From the NCBI GenBank assembly GCA_035222895.1, contig JAVYIG010000603.1, forward strand, positions 186,001 through 250,000: 64,000 bases of DNA. Reading direction: 5' to 3'. The stretch comes from Strongylocentrotus droebachiensis. Its lineage: Eukaryota > Echinodermata > Echinoidea > Camarodonta > Strongylocentrotidae. Shown one piece after another: positions 41,425 through 54,400 of the stretch (positions are counted from its first letter, which is position 1; each line of letters starts with the position of its first letter). Below the pieces are notes generated by a model that saw only the letters and a list, made by a program, of their open reading frames with translations, had not been told where the DNA came from and searched no databases. The position numbers and the translations under genes are program-made.

Positions 41425-41869
41425 GGGCTTCCCAATTTACGTTTAAATTGACGAAATTATGGATAAAGGTGGGTCATGGACCCTACTTGGTTGGATCAAA
41501 GAACATCAGCTGCTGTCGTTCGATAATTCTCTGTATTTCAAAGTACAGTATCGCATCAACGACTGATACATTTAGCTCACAAAATATTATAAATACATTG
41601 CATAAAACTTCTCCATTATCATCAGTGCTTCGATTTAAGGATTTAAATAAAGAACAGCTGCGTTTCATCCGAATGCCGTTCACCATCTCATACACAAATG
41701 TAAGAATCACGATTTTCACATGAGTTCACAGACTGCCATTTCGTTTAATAATAATAATTATATCAGTCTAAATAGCGCAGCTACTATATATATATAAATA
41801 AACTCTGTTGCGCTGTGATGAAAAAACAATGATGAAAACAGTGTCACTTTACAGACACTCAATAAAAAA

Positions 41870-42160
41870 AAACTATTCAAAAGCTCCTGAAAAAGAGTGC
41901 GTCTTCCACAAAACCTTGAAGGCAGCAACAGATCATGCTTCCATTTCGTCTAGTGGTAGGTTAGTCCAAAACTTTGGAGCGGCGTAACTGACAGTAAAAT
42001 CTCCAAGAGTTACTTTTCTTTTTGTGTGAAGCAGCTTTTTACATCGTAAGCCTATGAGGCTGGCGGCCCTTCATCACAGATCTGCTCCGTTTTCGGGTAT
42101 GGTCTTCGACAAAATCTTTAGGAACTATTCCTCTTTAGTCTGTTAAGCGTCCCGACCTAA
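41870..42160. repeat. Dispersed repeat fragment downstream of the acetyltransferase gene
   Basis: Contains 'TTAGTCCAAAACTTTGGAGC' followed by GGCGTAACTGACAGTAAAATC. It resembles the segment at about 63050-63165 (TTCCAGGTCTTTGATGCAGC, then TACTGCAAAACGAGA). The class is not determined. Confidence 0.45.
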
Positions 42161-42210
42161 CCCGACAGCTCTGAAATCCAAATTGGGAAACAGTTCTAAT
42201 TCTAAAAAAA

Positions 42211-42420
42211 TCACAAATCTGCTTTGAGAATCATGTCTTTGCTGATGAAGGACTCTTTCTTCACAAATTTGTCCAGTTTTTCGCCGGTGAACGAGAGAAT
42301 ATGGTATTTCTTCGTCTCAGTCAGATCTTCAATGCCAAGATGTCTGTAGAGTTGTCTGACTTCTGTGTTCCATTCGACAACGCAAGCCTGGATGCATTTG
42401 CAGCCTCGGTCTACCGCCAT
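42211..42420 (-). CDS. SAT1/SAT2-like: Acetyltransferase gene, coding exon 4 and stop
   Basis: Acceptor AATCGTAG, then residues 113-181 and the stop. Includes catalytic Tyr137. The internal ATG at the exon start is not a translation start. No canonical AATAAA follows closely; ATTAAA on the minus strand at 41749-41744 is a possible signal. Confidence 0.95.
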   Translation of the reverse strand: MAVDRGCKCIQACVVEWNTEVRQLYRHLGIEDLTETKKYHILSFTGEKLDKFVKKESFISKDMILKADL

Positions 42421-45400
42421 CTACGATTAAAATGAAAGGTGAGAATAGCAAGAGAATTAAAATCAATGACAATGACAATGGAGCTAGAGACTCGTTACAA
42501 TTGTGACCTTTGACATGTCATAGGGTTTGCATTTGATGAATTATGGGAGCTTAGTAAATGAAAAGATCCTAATGAATATTCAAATTTAATTTACATATAT
42601 CGCTGGTGAACTAAACAAAAGTCGTCATCTTATACATGAAAAGTGTGCAGCCGGCCAACGCAGCATTTAGCAGAGATTTGACAAGTACCTCCGTCCTTTA
42701 CCTGCCTTATTCTTCGTTTTAGGTAAGCAAGACTAATTCCTATTTTTTTTTTAATTGTTATTCATCAAGAAATATTTATTTGATAACGATCTGGTGGTAT
42801 TACAGAATCAGTTTAAAGTGTGTAAGACATAAACATGACTTGTGATAGAAATATGGCGTTTGTTGATAGAAAGTGTGATTTGAAAATCATAACTGTATGT
42901 TACGTAATGCCCAAATGGTATGTATAATTTGTACGGGGCTGTATGTACAGTGTATAGATGCATGAATAGACCAGGGAGACGAGATGGATAGACGATGAAC
43001 AGACTGATAGTGGCCGTTGTGGCGCTCTATAGATGGCTTTGAGTGAAAGATACTTGCTCTCAGAGCGGGAGAGAGAGAGATATTGAGATAATGATTAAGC
43101 CAGGAGCAAGAGTGAGACTAGTTAGTTGGCTTTGTACTCGCGGGCTGAGATAGGAAAACTATGGGAATAGGCCATTTTCGTAATGTAACCGAGTTTGTAC
43201 TTCAGTGCCTCGATACGAACTGGGAATGATTCCATTCACTTGTTTCGACTAATTTGTATTTCAATAGTCAAAATGTAAATTGCATCTATTACGTGTTGTT
43301 AGGCAGTTCAAGCCTTACATGACGTATGCAATTTGAATTCTGACCATTGGCATACATTCATTGGTAACAGGTGAATGAAAGAATTCGTATATCACTGCAA
43401 ATTTGTTGTTTAACGACTTCACACAACAGTTGAGTGGTTCACTCTTTTCACAGGGGTTGTGTTAAGTTGTGTAAAAAAAAATTACACAAGGGCTTTTATT
43501 ACCACCCAATTGTTGTTTAAAGTCGTTACACATCGAATTTGAGTTAAAAGGCGCCTCTTAAAGGCATATGAATAAATTTGGTTACATTACCCCCAAGAAT
43601 GCCCTAATGCGTAATCGCGAGTCATTGTATTTCGCGGTTACCGTTTCGGTTTAGGATTACGAGTTTATAATCGTCTCCTCGTACATCGGATGAGTGGTGG
43701 CCATGGATATGCTTTGTCTACTAGACACTGAACTCATCCACCGTCTCATTGTAGCTAAATTCTAGTTTGTGGTATATTCCCAATCTTGCCCCAAACCCAA
43801 AATCATAGCTACTCGGACCCTCTGTATCAATAAAAGAGAAGGAAATCAACTTACTTTAATAACCTTGTGCATGAGAGCCACGCCTAGTCCCATACCTGGG
43901 GAAAAAAATAAAAAAAGAACTTCAAATTTCATTCAAAGACAAACACGAATCTAGAAAGATTAAGAGAATATTTTCTCCTAACCCCCACCAAAGTGAAGGG
44001 TCGATTCGAAATCGTTTCCTGAGAAATATATGTAAAGCCTCGGTCACAAATGCTATTACGAACTGCTACGAACGCCGTACGAACGATTTTCAGTAAATGG
44101 AAATTCGGGAAGACAATGGAAAAACAGGGAGATTCGTACGAAATTATCGTTCGTGCGAACCTTTGTGACCGTAGGATTATGATAAAGTTCGCCGCTCCCC
44201 CAAGAAAATGTTCGATCCGCCTCAGAGTATAATTGAGATAGCTCATTAAGTAGTTTTCATCTATTCTCAAATTTAACCTTCTCTATAAAAATGATCGCGA
44301 AGACTTTCAGAAAATCAACCTAAGGGAATTTCAATAGCCTTGTTCATCACTCTTTTTGAAATGTGCGAAAAAAACATTTGAATTCATTTTTTTTCCATTT
44401 GCCTTGTTTTTCTTTATATATAAATGTTTTTGAATGCCTTTTAATATAATTGTATGTATGATGTTAACTCCCTCTTTTAGTCTTTGGACTTTTTGACAAG
44501 ATTGAATAAAACCTAATTTGAATTTAAATTTGAACAATGACGCATTTATACGTAATCTGAACATAATTTCTATGGAATACAAAATGGTATTAAAATGCCC
44601 TTAGAGTGATTTTTCGAAGGTCTTTGCGATCATATTATTAAGAAAGCTACTTTTTCACGATTTTGAGGGATCTTACCTCGGTACTCCCTCTCAACGAAGA
44701 GGTCTTCGAAGTAGAGCATCTTGCCGTTCCAGGAGCAGAACCCATAGAAGTAGAGGGCGTATCCCACTAGTTCAGATGTCCCATCACCGAACAGCTTCTC
44801 CAGCACGGCACACTGGAAGACTGGATCGGGGCCGAACCCGTCTCGGCGAAGATCTATTTGAAAATAAAGAAAAGGAAACGGTGAATATATTAAAGACTGT
44901 CAATGCTACTGGGCCAGAAGGGATTAGACCACACAGCAAGATCACTGACACGTGGCTATCTCATTAACTCAGCTCTCAACTATAAGAAAAAGAGGATCAT
45001 GAGGGACCAACAGGCACCGATTGGGGAAGTTTTCTATATAGAGGGAGCAAGTAGCTACAAGTAGGACAGTGGGGCTTTAAGGATTGATTCAATTTGTAAT
45101 CTTGTTACTCTGGGTTATATTGTTGTTGTATGTGTTGTTGTTGTTGTTTTTTGTTTGTTCAGTTACAGCTTCCCGATGGAATAAAACCGAACTCATCTCG
45201 GCAAAGATCTTCAAGATAACAGAATGCTAAGAGAATGAACAATCATGACGATAAATGCTCAGAAAAAATGATTTTTAAAACAGAAACTGGTAATCAGGGG
45301 CGGCGTGTAGGGAAAGCTTTTGGGTGGATATGATGTCCCAAAATGGCGGCCACCCTTCCCCAGCGCGCGATAATTCGCGTCTATTAAATTCATGACAAAC

Positions 45401-48400
45401 GGTGCGTTGTGCATGCATACGTAATAAGCGATGCATGTTTCTTTCTGTGGGAACTTAAAGGACAAGTCCACTCCAATACTTTTTCAAAAAATTCATAACT
45501 TTCTTATTAGTCATCCGATTTTGCTCAAACTTTTTTTGATTGGTTTGTCTGATTTTTCTGCTTTTATTGAAAGTAGGTTATTTTGCCCTTTAAGCATGAT
45601 TCAGACTGTAGTACGTTTAGTAATCATAACCTTTTAATGTTTTGTGTGCTACATACCGTGACATATATGATTCTCTATATTTTACAGGACGTATCGAAGT
45701 GCCCCACTCTCTCTTATAAGAAGGGCACCCCGGGTTTTACCCTTACTGAGGGTAATTCTCAAAAAGTTGAGTTCTTCAAGGAAGAATGGAGAACCAATCC
45801 CCATCACCATATCCCGGTGTGTTGGCTCAGTCAGTAGAGCGTCCACCTCACAACCGGGAGGTCGTGGGTTCGAACCCCGGCCGCGTCATACCAAAAGACG
45901 TTTAAAGATGGGAGTTGCTGCTACCTTGTTAGGCGTTCAACAATAAGGGATAGAGCAACGTCGATCTGGCGCTGCTCAGTGACTGCCGGGCTCACGATCA
46001 ATTCGGCAAAAAGAATTTCCATTTTCGGTTTAACTTAATAAAATTTGGAGTGGACTTTAAAAGATTATTATTATCATCATTATTATATTCTATCAGTTAT
46101 GCATGGTGCAGGATGAGAGTTGAGATGAAGACAAGGCGGGGGTGCCGAGTACTTCCTACTTGGCGGATATAGCCTTTGGGGGGCCATCGTGGGCGTATCT
46201 GATGCTGAAAGGTTACAAATGGGTTTAATCCTCAACAGAAAAGTTCTCAATTAATGTAGTATTGGTGTTAAATGGGTATGAGGGCGCGCCGTCTTATCTT
46301 CAGAAGGTGATTAGATTCACTGCAGCGTCTAAGAAACTAGACAGTCGAAGGGGTGAAGAACCCGTAGGTGTCGCAACGACTAGTCAAAGTTGTGCTTCAG
46401 TAGGTCTATTGAAGTTTATAACTTAGTTTAGCGAACTCCAAGTGAGAACATTCTTGAGAAACCAGTGTAGACAAAGTAATCGGTCATTAACACCAACGCG
46501 AGCTAAAAAGTTGCTTTAATAATTCTTGGAGTATTGTTGTTTTTTCTTTGAAGAAGTATATTACAACATCATGAATATTGAGTACAATAGGGGTTTATAA
46601 GCTCTGAGATTTCCATGAGACATAAACAGACGAGTCTTCTCTTTCTAAATCTCTGAATAAGTTTGGGAAGAATATCTTGGTAGAAGTGTCTCCTGAAAAG
46701 AAATGTTCTTCGCATGCCCTCTTTTTCAAAATATGTCAAGAAAAAAATGTGTGCGTGTAGTTCCATGTACCCATTTCTGTGTACAGTGCATACGATTGTT
46801 AGTAAGATTGAGTCAAATCCTTTTCATGTTGATCATTTCTAAACGTTTCAAAATGCAATCGCATGACCAGGGTCCCGTCTTATATCGCTTTGTTCGAATC
46901 AATCGCAACTAGAAATTAATCGCAACTTGTATCTTGTATTAAGGGGGTATCTCAAAGCGCCGAATGCTTGCGAACGTAGCGAATTTGGTGTTTCGCCAGG
47001 GTTCGTAAAAGGTTGCAAAAGGTTTCAAGAAAGTTCGCAAACAGTTTTTCTTTGTGAATTTATTTTTCCGCAAACAATTGCAGGCGTTTGCAAAACAGTC
47101 GTACGCGTTTGCAAAACAGTCGTAAGCCTTTGCAAAACGGTTGCAGGACGGTGTCACTCTTTGTTTCGCCAATGCTAGCGACCACGTTACCATATGATTC
47201 CTTTTAAATTGACCCATTGAGTACCAGGAGTTATCAAAAGGGCTCAAACGTTCACAAACGTGGCAAAGGATTGCAAATAGTTGCTAATCTTCGCAAAATC
47301 CGTCGCTAACATTTGCTTCCAGTCGTTAATAGTCGCCAACTGCCTTTCGCAAACACTTTCATAAACATTCGCTCAAATGTTGCTAATTATCGCTAAACGT
47401 CACTAAAAGTTGCTGATTTTCGCAAACATTAGTAAGAAAAGTTGGCGAATCCAATTTCGCAACGTTCGTAAGCATTCACCGCTCAGTGAGATACCACCTT
47501 AAGTACACAGTTTCGATTAATTTTAAGTTGCTATTGATTATACAGGCCCAGTACTAAATTTCATCTTTAAATAATTTCTCCTAACATCTAAATATATATA
47601 GTCACTAGTAAGTGAGCCCCATGGGGTCTTGGATCTAGTACACATGTGTTTTATGTACAGTATCGAAACGATTATGACACATGATATTATATCCGGCACC
47701 GTCATGATCTGTTGCCATGGGTACAGACATGTCCAAGTGCACTATTTTTTACCTGTCTGTACCGTTACTTCATTGTATAATTTGAGCGCATTGGATTCAA
47801 CACAATGCCACTTTGCAATGGCTTTAGCACGAAGACAGTGTTTGGGGAAAGGGGAGGGGAGGCGGGGGGGGGGGAGGAAAAATCGAGTTCACTGAAAACT
47901 TACTGGAAATAATAATATTCATCTTTATGCATGTTAAGAACTACGTTGGTTAAGGCTTGGGTACGAACATACAGGAGAAACATACAAATGGAATGGGGGA
48001 TGAAGAGAAAGAACGAAAGAAAAGAATGTAGGTTAATGGGCCTGCAGAGAAGACAAAATACAGTCATCTCATTTGTGGAGGAATCATATAATTTATGTGC
48101 TTGAAATTTGAAATTATGTTTTACATGTAGGTCGGACATGCTGTATGGAATAATGGGCAACGAGCCAAAATCTTCCCTATCATGATGATAATGGCACAGG
48201 CTATGATGTCGATCCGGATTGAGGAGTGATGGTTGATGATGTAACCTTTGACCTATACATTTCTCCTCATCTCCTAGCCAAACACTCGTCCCTTTATTGA
48301 TATAGTCTCTTCCTGTCTTCTCCCTCAAACAGCAAACCATTTTGCGAACTGTAATAACCATTATCCATTACGACCAATATGACATTGCACACTCGCCCCT

Positions 48401-48420
48401 TTATTGAACCTCACTCGAGC

Positions 48421-48451
<31 letters not shown>

Positions 48452-51400
48452 CAAACCATTTTCAGAACTGTAATAACCATTATCCCTTACGTCTAATCCG
48501 ACATTTCACATTTTCTGGAGTTGACAGTCATGGCGCAGCGTAATCCCGCTACAGGGGCACTTGCTTTTACGAGGGGGCGGTGAATGAAATATGAATTGGG
48601 GAGGCTAACGATTAGGGTCGGAAAACGGTTAGAGATGGAGTATTATCTTAATCACACGTTCCTTGATATGCGCCTGCTAAACTCGCTCCCTCTCTTTCTA
48701 TCCATTCGGTTAGATGGCAAACGTGCCCCTTACCACCCCCCCCCCCCCCCCCCCACCCTCACCCCCGGAATGCCTTGGTAATCATCACCCCCTTCGTCCT
48801 AGGATGACAGATAATCAATTAAATAGGCTTCGGAGATGACGGATTGCCATTCAAATCCAATAGGATTGGATAACTGATATGCTTGAGTACTGTCATTATT
48901 CACGCAACCGTTCTGTTTACGTTGAGTGGACTCTAACAATTAAACAAAGAACTAGTACATGTATACATGCATTTTATAGCGTGTTTTTTTCTTCAAATGG
49001 ACAACGCAAGGGCTGTAATTGTATTAATCTAAGGGAGAAAGATCTATATGTTGTATATCATGGGATGGGTACTTTGCTAGAATGGAAATAATGTGGCAAC
49101 ATATTTATTTGCAAGTATATACCGGCACATACTGTGTGAAGTAGTCAAACGTGAGGGCAATTATATGTGTCAGACCAACTTCAGGCAATGTAAGCACAAT
49201 TTGGGCAATGTTTTGCATTACATCATACTAACCTAGTAAAAACAATCATCCATTAGTGCAGATTACACTCTAAAGAAAATATAGGCTGGACCAGTATTTC
49301 ATACACTCAAATATTATTTGCACTCCATTATTTTTGTTACAATATGATTTAGATTTTTCTTATCATTTGCCAAAAAAAAAAGAGAATGATCGTATTTGTT
49401 TGGATTATAATCAATGAATTTGGAATTTGAATATTAATAAACTTTAAATTTGATAACGTACTAGGGACGCCCCCCCCCCCCTTCCCGGCCCCGTCAAACG
49501 AAAGTCATAGGCCTACAATACCTATCACTTATCACCAGCATTGCAACACTGATGAGAAATAAAAATGTCATACTCGAAATTGAATGCGGATATTGGACCC
49601 ATAATTGACATCCCTCATTAAAATGCCACAGGCCGGATGAAGCAAGGATTGAACACTTTTCATTTGATGTAGGTCGAGTCCAGGGTTGTCAGAGGGGAGG
49701 GGTGAACATTGTCAAATATTTTTGAACGTTTGTCACTTTATTTCCCCTAGGCATTAGTTTTTCTGTAATCTCAAAACAAGCAACAAAAGCAAGGTATGAA
49801 ATTACCGTGGCTTAGGCACTCTCTGTTGCTGCTGCTTCGAACCGCCAGGGCTACTCATAATTTATACATCTGCCATTTCCCGCCCTTCCGTGCCAACATC
49901 ACGATGAATTGGATGATCGTGACTATTTTGTGTACTGTGTGTGGCTAACCCGAAATGAAACATTTGGTCTTAAAGGTCACAAATCCAATCTAACTGAAGG
50001 CCTGGATACAACACTGTCTTCGCATGATCAATCAAGAGATCACCTTCTTCATGACATGATCAATAATTAATCAAATCAATTATTTTATGGTCCACCGTGT
50101 ACACTATAGGTCTTGTGTAATATGCATTAGCTAATTATGTGTGGAACTGTTGATTCGCACCAGTAAAGAAATTACATCTGATGATGTTCTTTTGTGTCCG
50201 TGCTAAAATAATTTCAGTTGCGACTAATTTAATGGTTTGAGGTATTCTTTTTTAAAACTAATTGGCATAATCATTAACAAAACAGAATCTGACAAGATGT
50301 GAAGTACATGACGAGTTCACAAAAATAATTTCCCCCCCCCCCCCCCCCAAAAAAAAAAAAATATGTATATATATAATAAAGTGCCCTTGTGCCCGTGCAG
50401 CAAAATTAAACCCTAGAAGAACATAAAAATGTGAGAAACTTCTCTCTCTCTCTCTCTCTCTTGCCAGGGCGAGTGGGTGAAAAGAAAGACACCCAAAAAT
50501 GTGAATGATGATAGTTTTTCCTCGGAATTTGCTTTAACCGTGCCCCCCCCCCCCCCCCCCCCCCCCTCAGCCAAAGATTCCTGGATATTTGTAGAAGGTC
50601 CATGATCTACCACAGGCACAGGCAGCCGGAGCATCTGCCGTGCACATTGACGACAGTGAAGCTTTAATATGTCAGCTTCATGTCAGCTTCCCATAGCCAT
50701 ATAAAAGAAAACGATTTACTGTTTTCTCTCTCGGCGTGCCATGACCTTGTTATCCTATTCTACCGTGAGAAGAACAAACATGATTTTGTTGAATGATTTC
50801 TCAGACGACCAATTTCAAATTTCACAGGCCCTCTGATGAAATTGACATTGATATGTACATGTATGAAAACGACAGACCAAATGCTAATCTAGTTTCGAAA
50901 TTGAGGAAGAGGTCGTGCAAAACCAATCGCCCTTTCAATTCACCTATAAATCAAAAATGCCTGAGGGGGCATTTCATGAAACAATTAGTCGGTGGTTTTC
51001 ACAGACTAATATCATTTTCACTGACAATTATATTGTCACCGACCATTTTCCAGGCCTCTGATTGGTCAAATTTAGTCAGCGCTGACAGTTGTCGGCAGAC
51101 AAATGTTGATGAATCGCCCCCCTGTTCTTCATATTTAAAATATCAATTCTTTTGATTTGAAAGAAAAGATGACGTCATGCCATGGAGAATGACTGGAACA
51201 CACTTGTCGATTTGCAAGCAACAGCGGCTGACTACGCCTCGAGAATCACTGTTCCAGAAAGTCGGGTTCTCCCTGTGCGGAGTATTAAATGAAAGGAAAG
51301 CTATATAGAAGCGGGGATTAGAGAGTCAATCTTAGCTCTAGAGATCTACGACAGAAAGCCTAATCTGCTGCTTTATGGGATTGAGAAAAAGAGAAGAATG

Positions 51401-54400
51401 AAAGTCTAGAAGGAAAAGCGAAAAGCTGCATCAAAGATCAGGGCTTCACGGAATATGACGCGAATAAGACGATTCTGGTAAACACACGTAGGTATCCACG
51501 ACGTCCGAGAAAGAATCAAGGAAACAATCGGCTCGGTGTAAAAATGTCAGGTGTAAGAAAGTCAGAGGTAAAAATGGCAGGTGTAAAAATGTCAGAGGTA
51601 AAAAAAATGTCATTATTACCTCTGACAATTTTACCTGGCCAAACAATCAGAACCGTCAAGGGCCCGATCTCATCATTGTGCATTGTAAGAGGATGTTCAA
51701 CCTCGACCCTGTCCTCAGAAAATACCAACAAGCCTAACAAAAGAAAATCAGGAGGTCAGGAGAAATGATGGGTCCGCTTCCGATTTGTCACTGGCACGCA
51801 GTGAACAAAATACACGGGGGGTCAGGGCGAATCTTTGCCCCGAAATGCCCAAAAGAGCCCCCGAAAATTAGAAAAGAGCCCCCGTAAATTTGCATAGAGT
51901 TCAATGCAAACAAATTTTAGAGTGTTATTTTTATGCAGGCAAGCTTGAAAAGTAGCCCCCGAAAAATGGTCACTGGCAGAGTGTCACTGGCAGACCAGAA
52001 CCTATCCAATTCCAAGTATAGATGTATGTCGGGCCCCCACTGCTGCATGTTGCCAATGGGGCTGGTTTAAAAGGGCTCCAAAATACATTTGATCAAACGA
52101 ACGAGGTGCCACTTGAAACCAATTTTACCTAAATACAGTCATGAATGGCGCAAAGCACTGAATAGGGGCCAATGCCAGACAAATTTTCTGTTGCATAGGG
52201 ATCGCCAGACGCCAAGTATTGGTGCCGTAACTCATTTTTTCGGCATAGACCCAGCTGCATGTACCACTTAATACCGATTTTGAATGCTTGGGTTAATCTG
52301 ACAGACTTCGTCGGAAATCGTCACGACAGACCGTTTTTTTCTTGCCAGTCACCGGAGTAGAGGGTGGCAAATAGCCCATGAAAAAAACTAACGAGGTGCC
52401 AGTTGTAACCAATTTTGAGTTAATGCATGAATGCCACAAAGCACTGAATAGCTTCACCAGACGCCAAAAAATGTGGTCCAAAGGCCCATTATTGTAGCCT
52501 TGACCAACTAATAGGCCTATTCTAGGTACAGGTACTATTCAAAAGCGATTTGGAATGCTCGGGTTCATCTTTCAGACTAAGGAAATTATCAGAATATTGA
52601 CACATTTCCTGTAGATTTCTTAATGATTTAAAATTGTTCTATGCGAGGAATGTAGGAGCAATTTTTAATGCATTTTTCATTGTCGTAGGTTAATATTTCA
52701 GCTCGATTACCATCTCTACCCTGCTCCTCCAGACAGCTTGGCCCAGACTTTCGGGCGGGACTATCTCTGAATAATTCGATACGAGTAGATCACTGCACTG
52801 CATCAATGATCCAAACTTGTAGGTCCAACTATTGGTTACATACTTTCAAATTTGGGTCGAAAGAAAGTGCAAGCTAACACTACAAATTCCGGATCAGATT
52901 AGAGACGGGTAGAGATTATTTTTTTTCTCACCTTTTCCCCTTTCAAATAAAGGTCTTTTATCGTGGACCTATCATGTTTATTTAGGGACAGTGAGTTGTC
53001 TGAAGAGAAAGTTTTTGCACGGGGACTGTCTGCGGCGCTCATTTTCTTTTCTTTTTGTTACTATCAGGTGAATCTGATTTAATTGGTGGACTTACAAGCG
53101 AACGATTTTTTTTTGTGCCGGTTCTATCCTCGATCAGCATTGTCGACACTATATCAAAGTTCAATGTCTATGCCCCCCAGGTTCAATTAATTTGCCACAA
53201 TTATGAATTTTGGCTGCGAATGTTGATCACGGTGACTGCATGACCACCTTTTGAAAATTGTGCATTATGGTGTAATCTTTTCAAAGTCATGTTTTGATAG
53301 CATTCAAGCTTAAAGATAAGCTTGAGTTCCAGCAGGGATAGAAAAAAAATTCTCTCAGAATCCAACAAGTCTTAAACTAAATTTTCAAGATTACAAATAA
53401 ATGAAGTGTGCCAAACGATTTTGGTTGAAAATGTATAGAGGCTGAGTAATGAGCATATAGAAAGATACAGCTGTAAGGAAATCAAAGTAAGTAGGCCCGA
53501 CACCGTGTGTTTAACGCAGGTCACTATGTGCACATGAGAGTTGTGGTTTTTATTGAAGATCATTTCCAGCAAGTTTTATGAGTTGTTTTATTTTATTGTA
53601 ATGGTTCAAACAATCAATCTTCTGCAGGATAAACAATCCAGAATGAATTATAGCGATGTGCTCCTGGCATAGGATTCCCATACCAGAGCTCAAGATTAGC
53701 TTTAAGCATTTCTACTATATCTGATATCAACATGATCAATCCTGGTGTGAACAGGAAAACAATAAACTGAAACAAAACCAAATGCCAAATATATATTGCT
53801 TAATGGGGCGCCTCCCCAACCCCCCCCCCCCCCCTATTTTCCCCAAACCTCCATCGATAAGCTCGGGTCAGCGGGACAAGACTACGTTTACAGGGGCGTA
53901 TCTGACTCCGGGTGACCTGACTTATTTCTTCCGTGTAGAGGGTTACCATCTTCAAAAAGTATATAACTCAAGAAAAATTCCTGGGGTGTTCTTTTAAAGG
54001 TAAAGTCGAGTTCTGGCCATGCGACTTCAATATGAAAAGTGGAAAGTGGAGCTGAATTGGTATGATCGTAATAGCTAAATTTCACACATTTTGGGGTCTA
54101 AAATTACCTATAGCAATTTTAGGTCCTAAAAGGGCACTAGAAATGCCATAGATAAGAATAAGAGCAATAACCATGCACTTTGAAGGCATTTGCGATCTCA
54201 AAACAGAACTGAACTATCCCTTTAATACTGGAACTCGACCTTAACCTTATTTTAATTGCATTCAGCGACATGAATGCAACTATTTAAAGGTGATCTCAAG
54301 CGTCTAAAATCAACATGGACTAATGAGTCGGAACTCTTTTCAAAACTCTGCTCATTCTTCGCACACTCGTTTGAAAAAAGTAGTACTCAACTGCAAAATT

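Noticed and set aside
42211-42420. A separate 69-residue gene starting at the internal ATG
   Set aside because: The ATG directly follows a splice acceptor, and the sequence is the C-terminal third of the acetyltransferase.
45831-45890. tRNA-Val gene
   Set aside because: The acceptor stem does not pair and a SINE body follows.
47900-48361. 153-codon minus-strand frame in the acetyltransferase intron
   Set aside because: No recognisable family, no conserved motif; likely chance.
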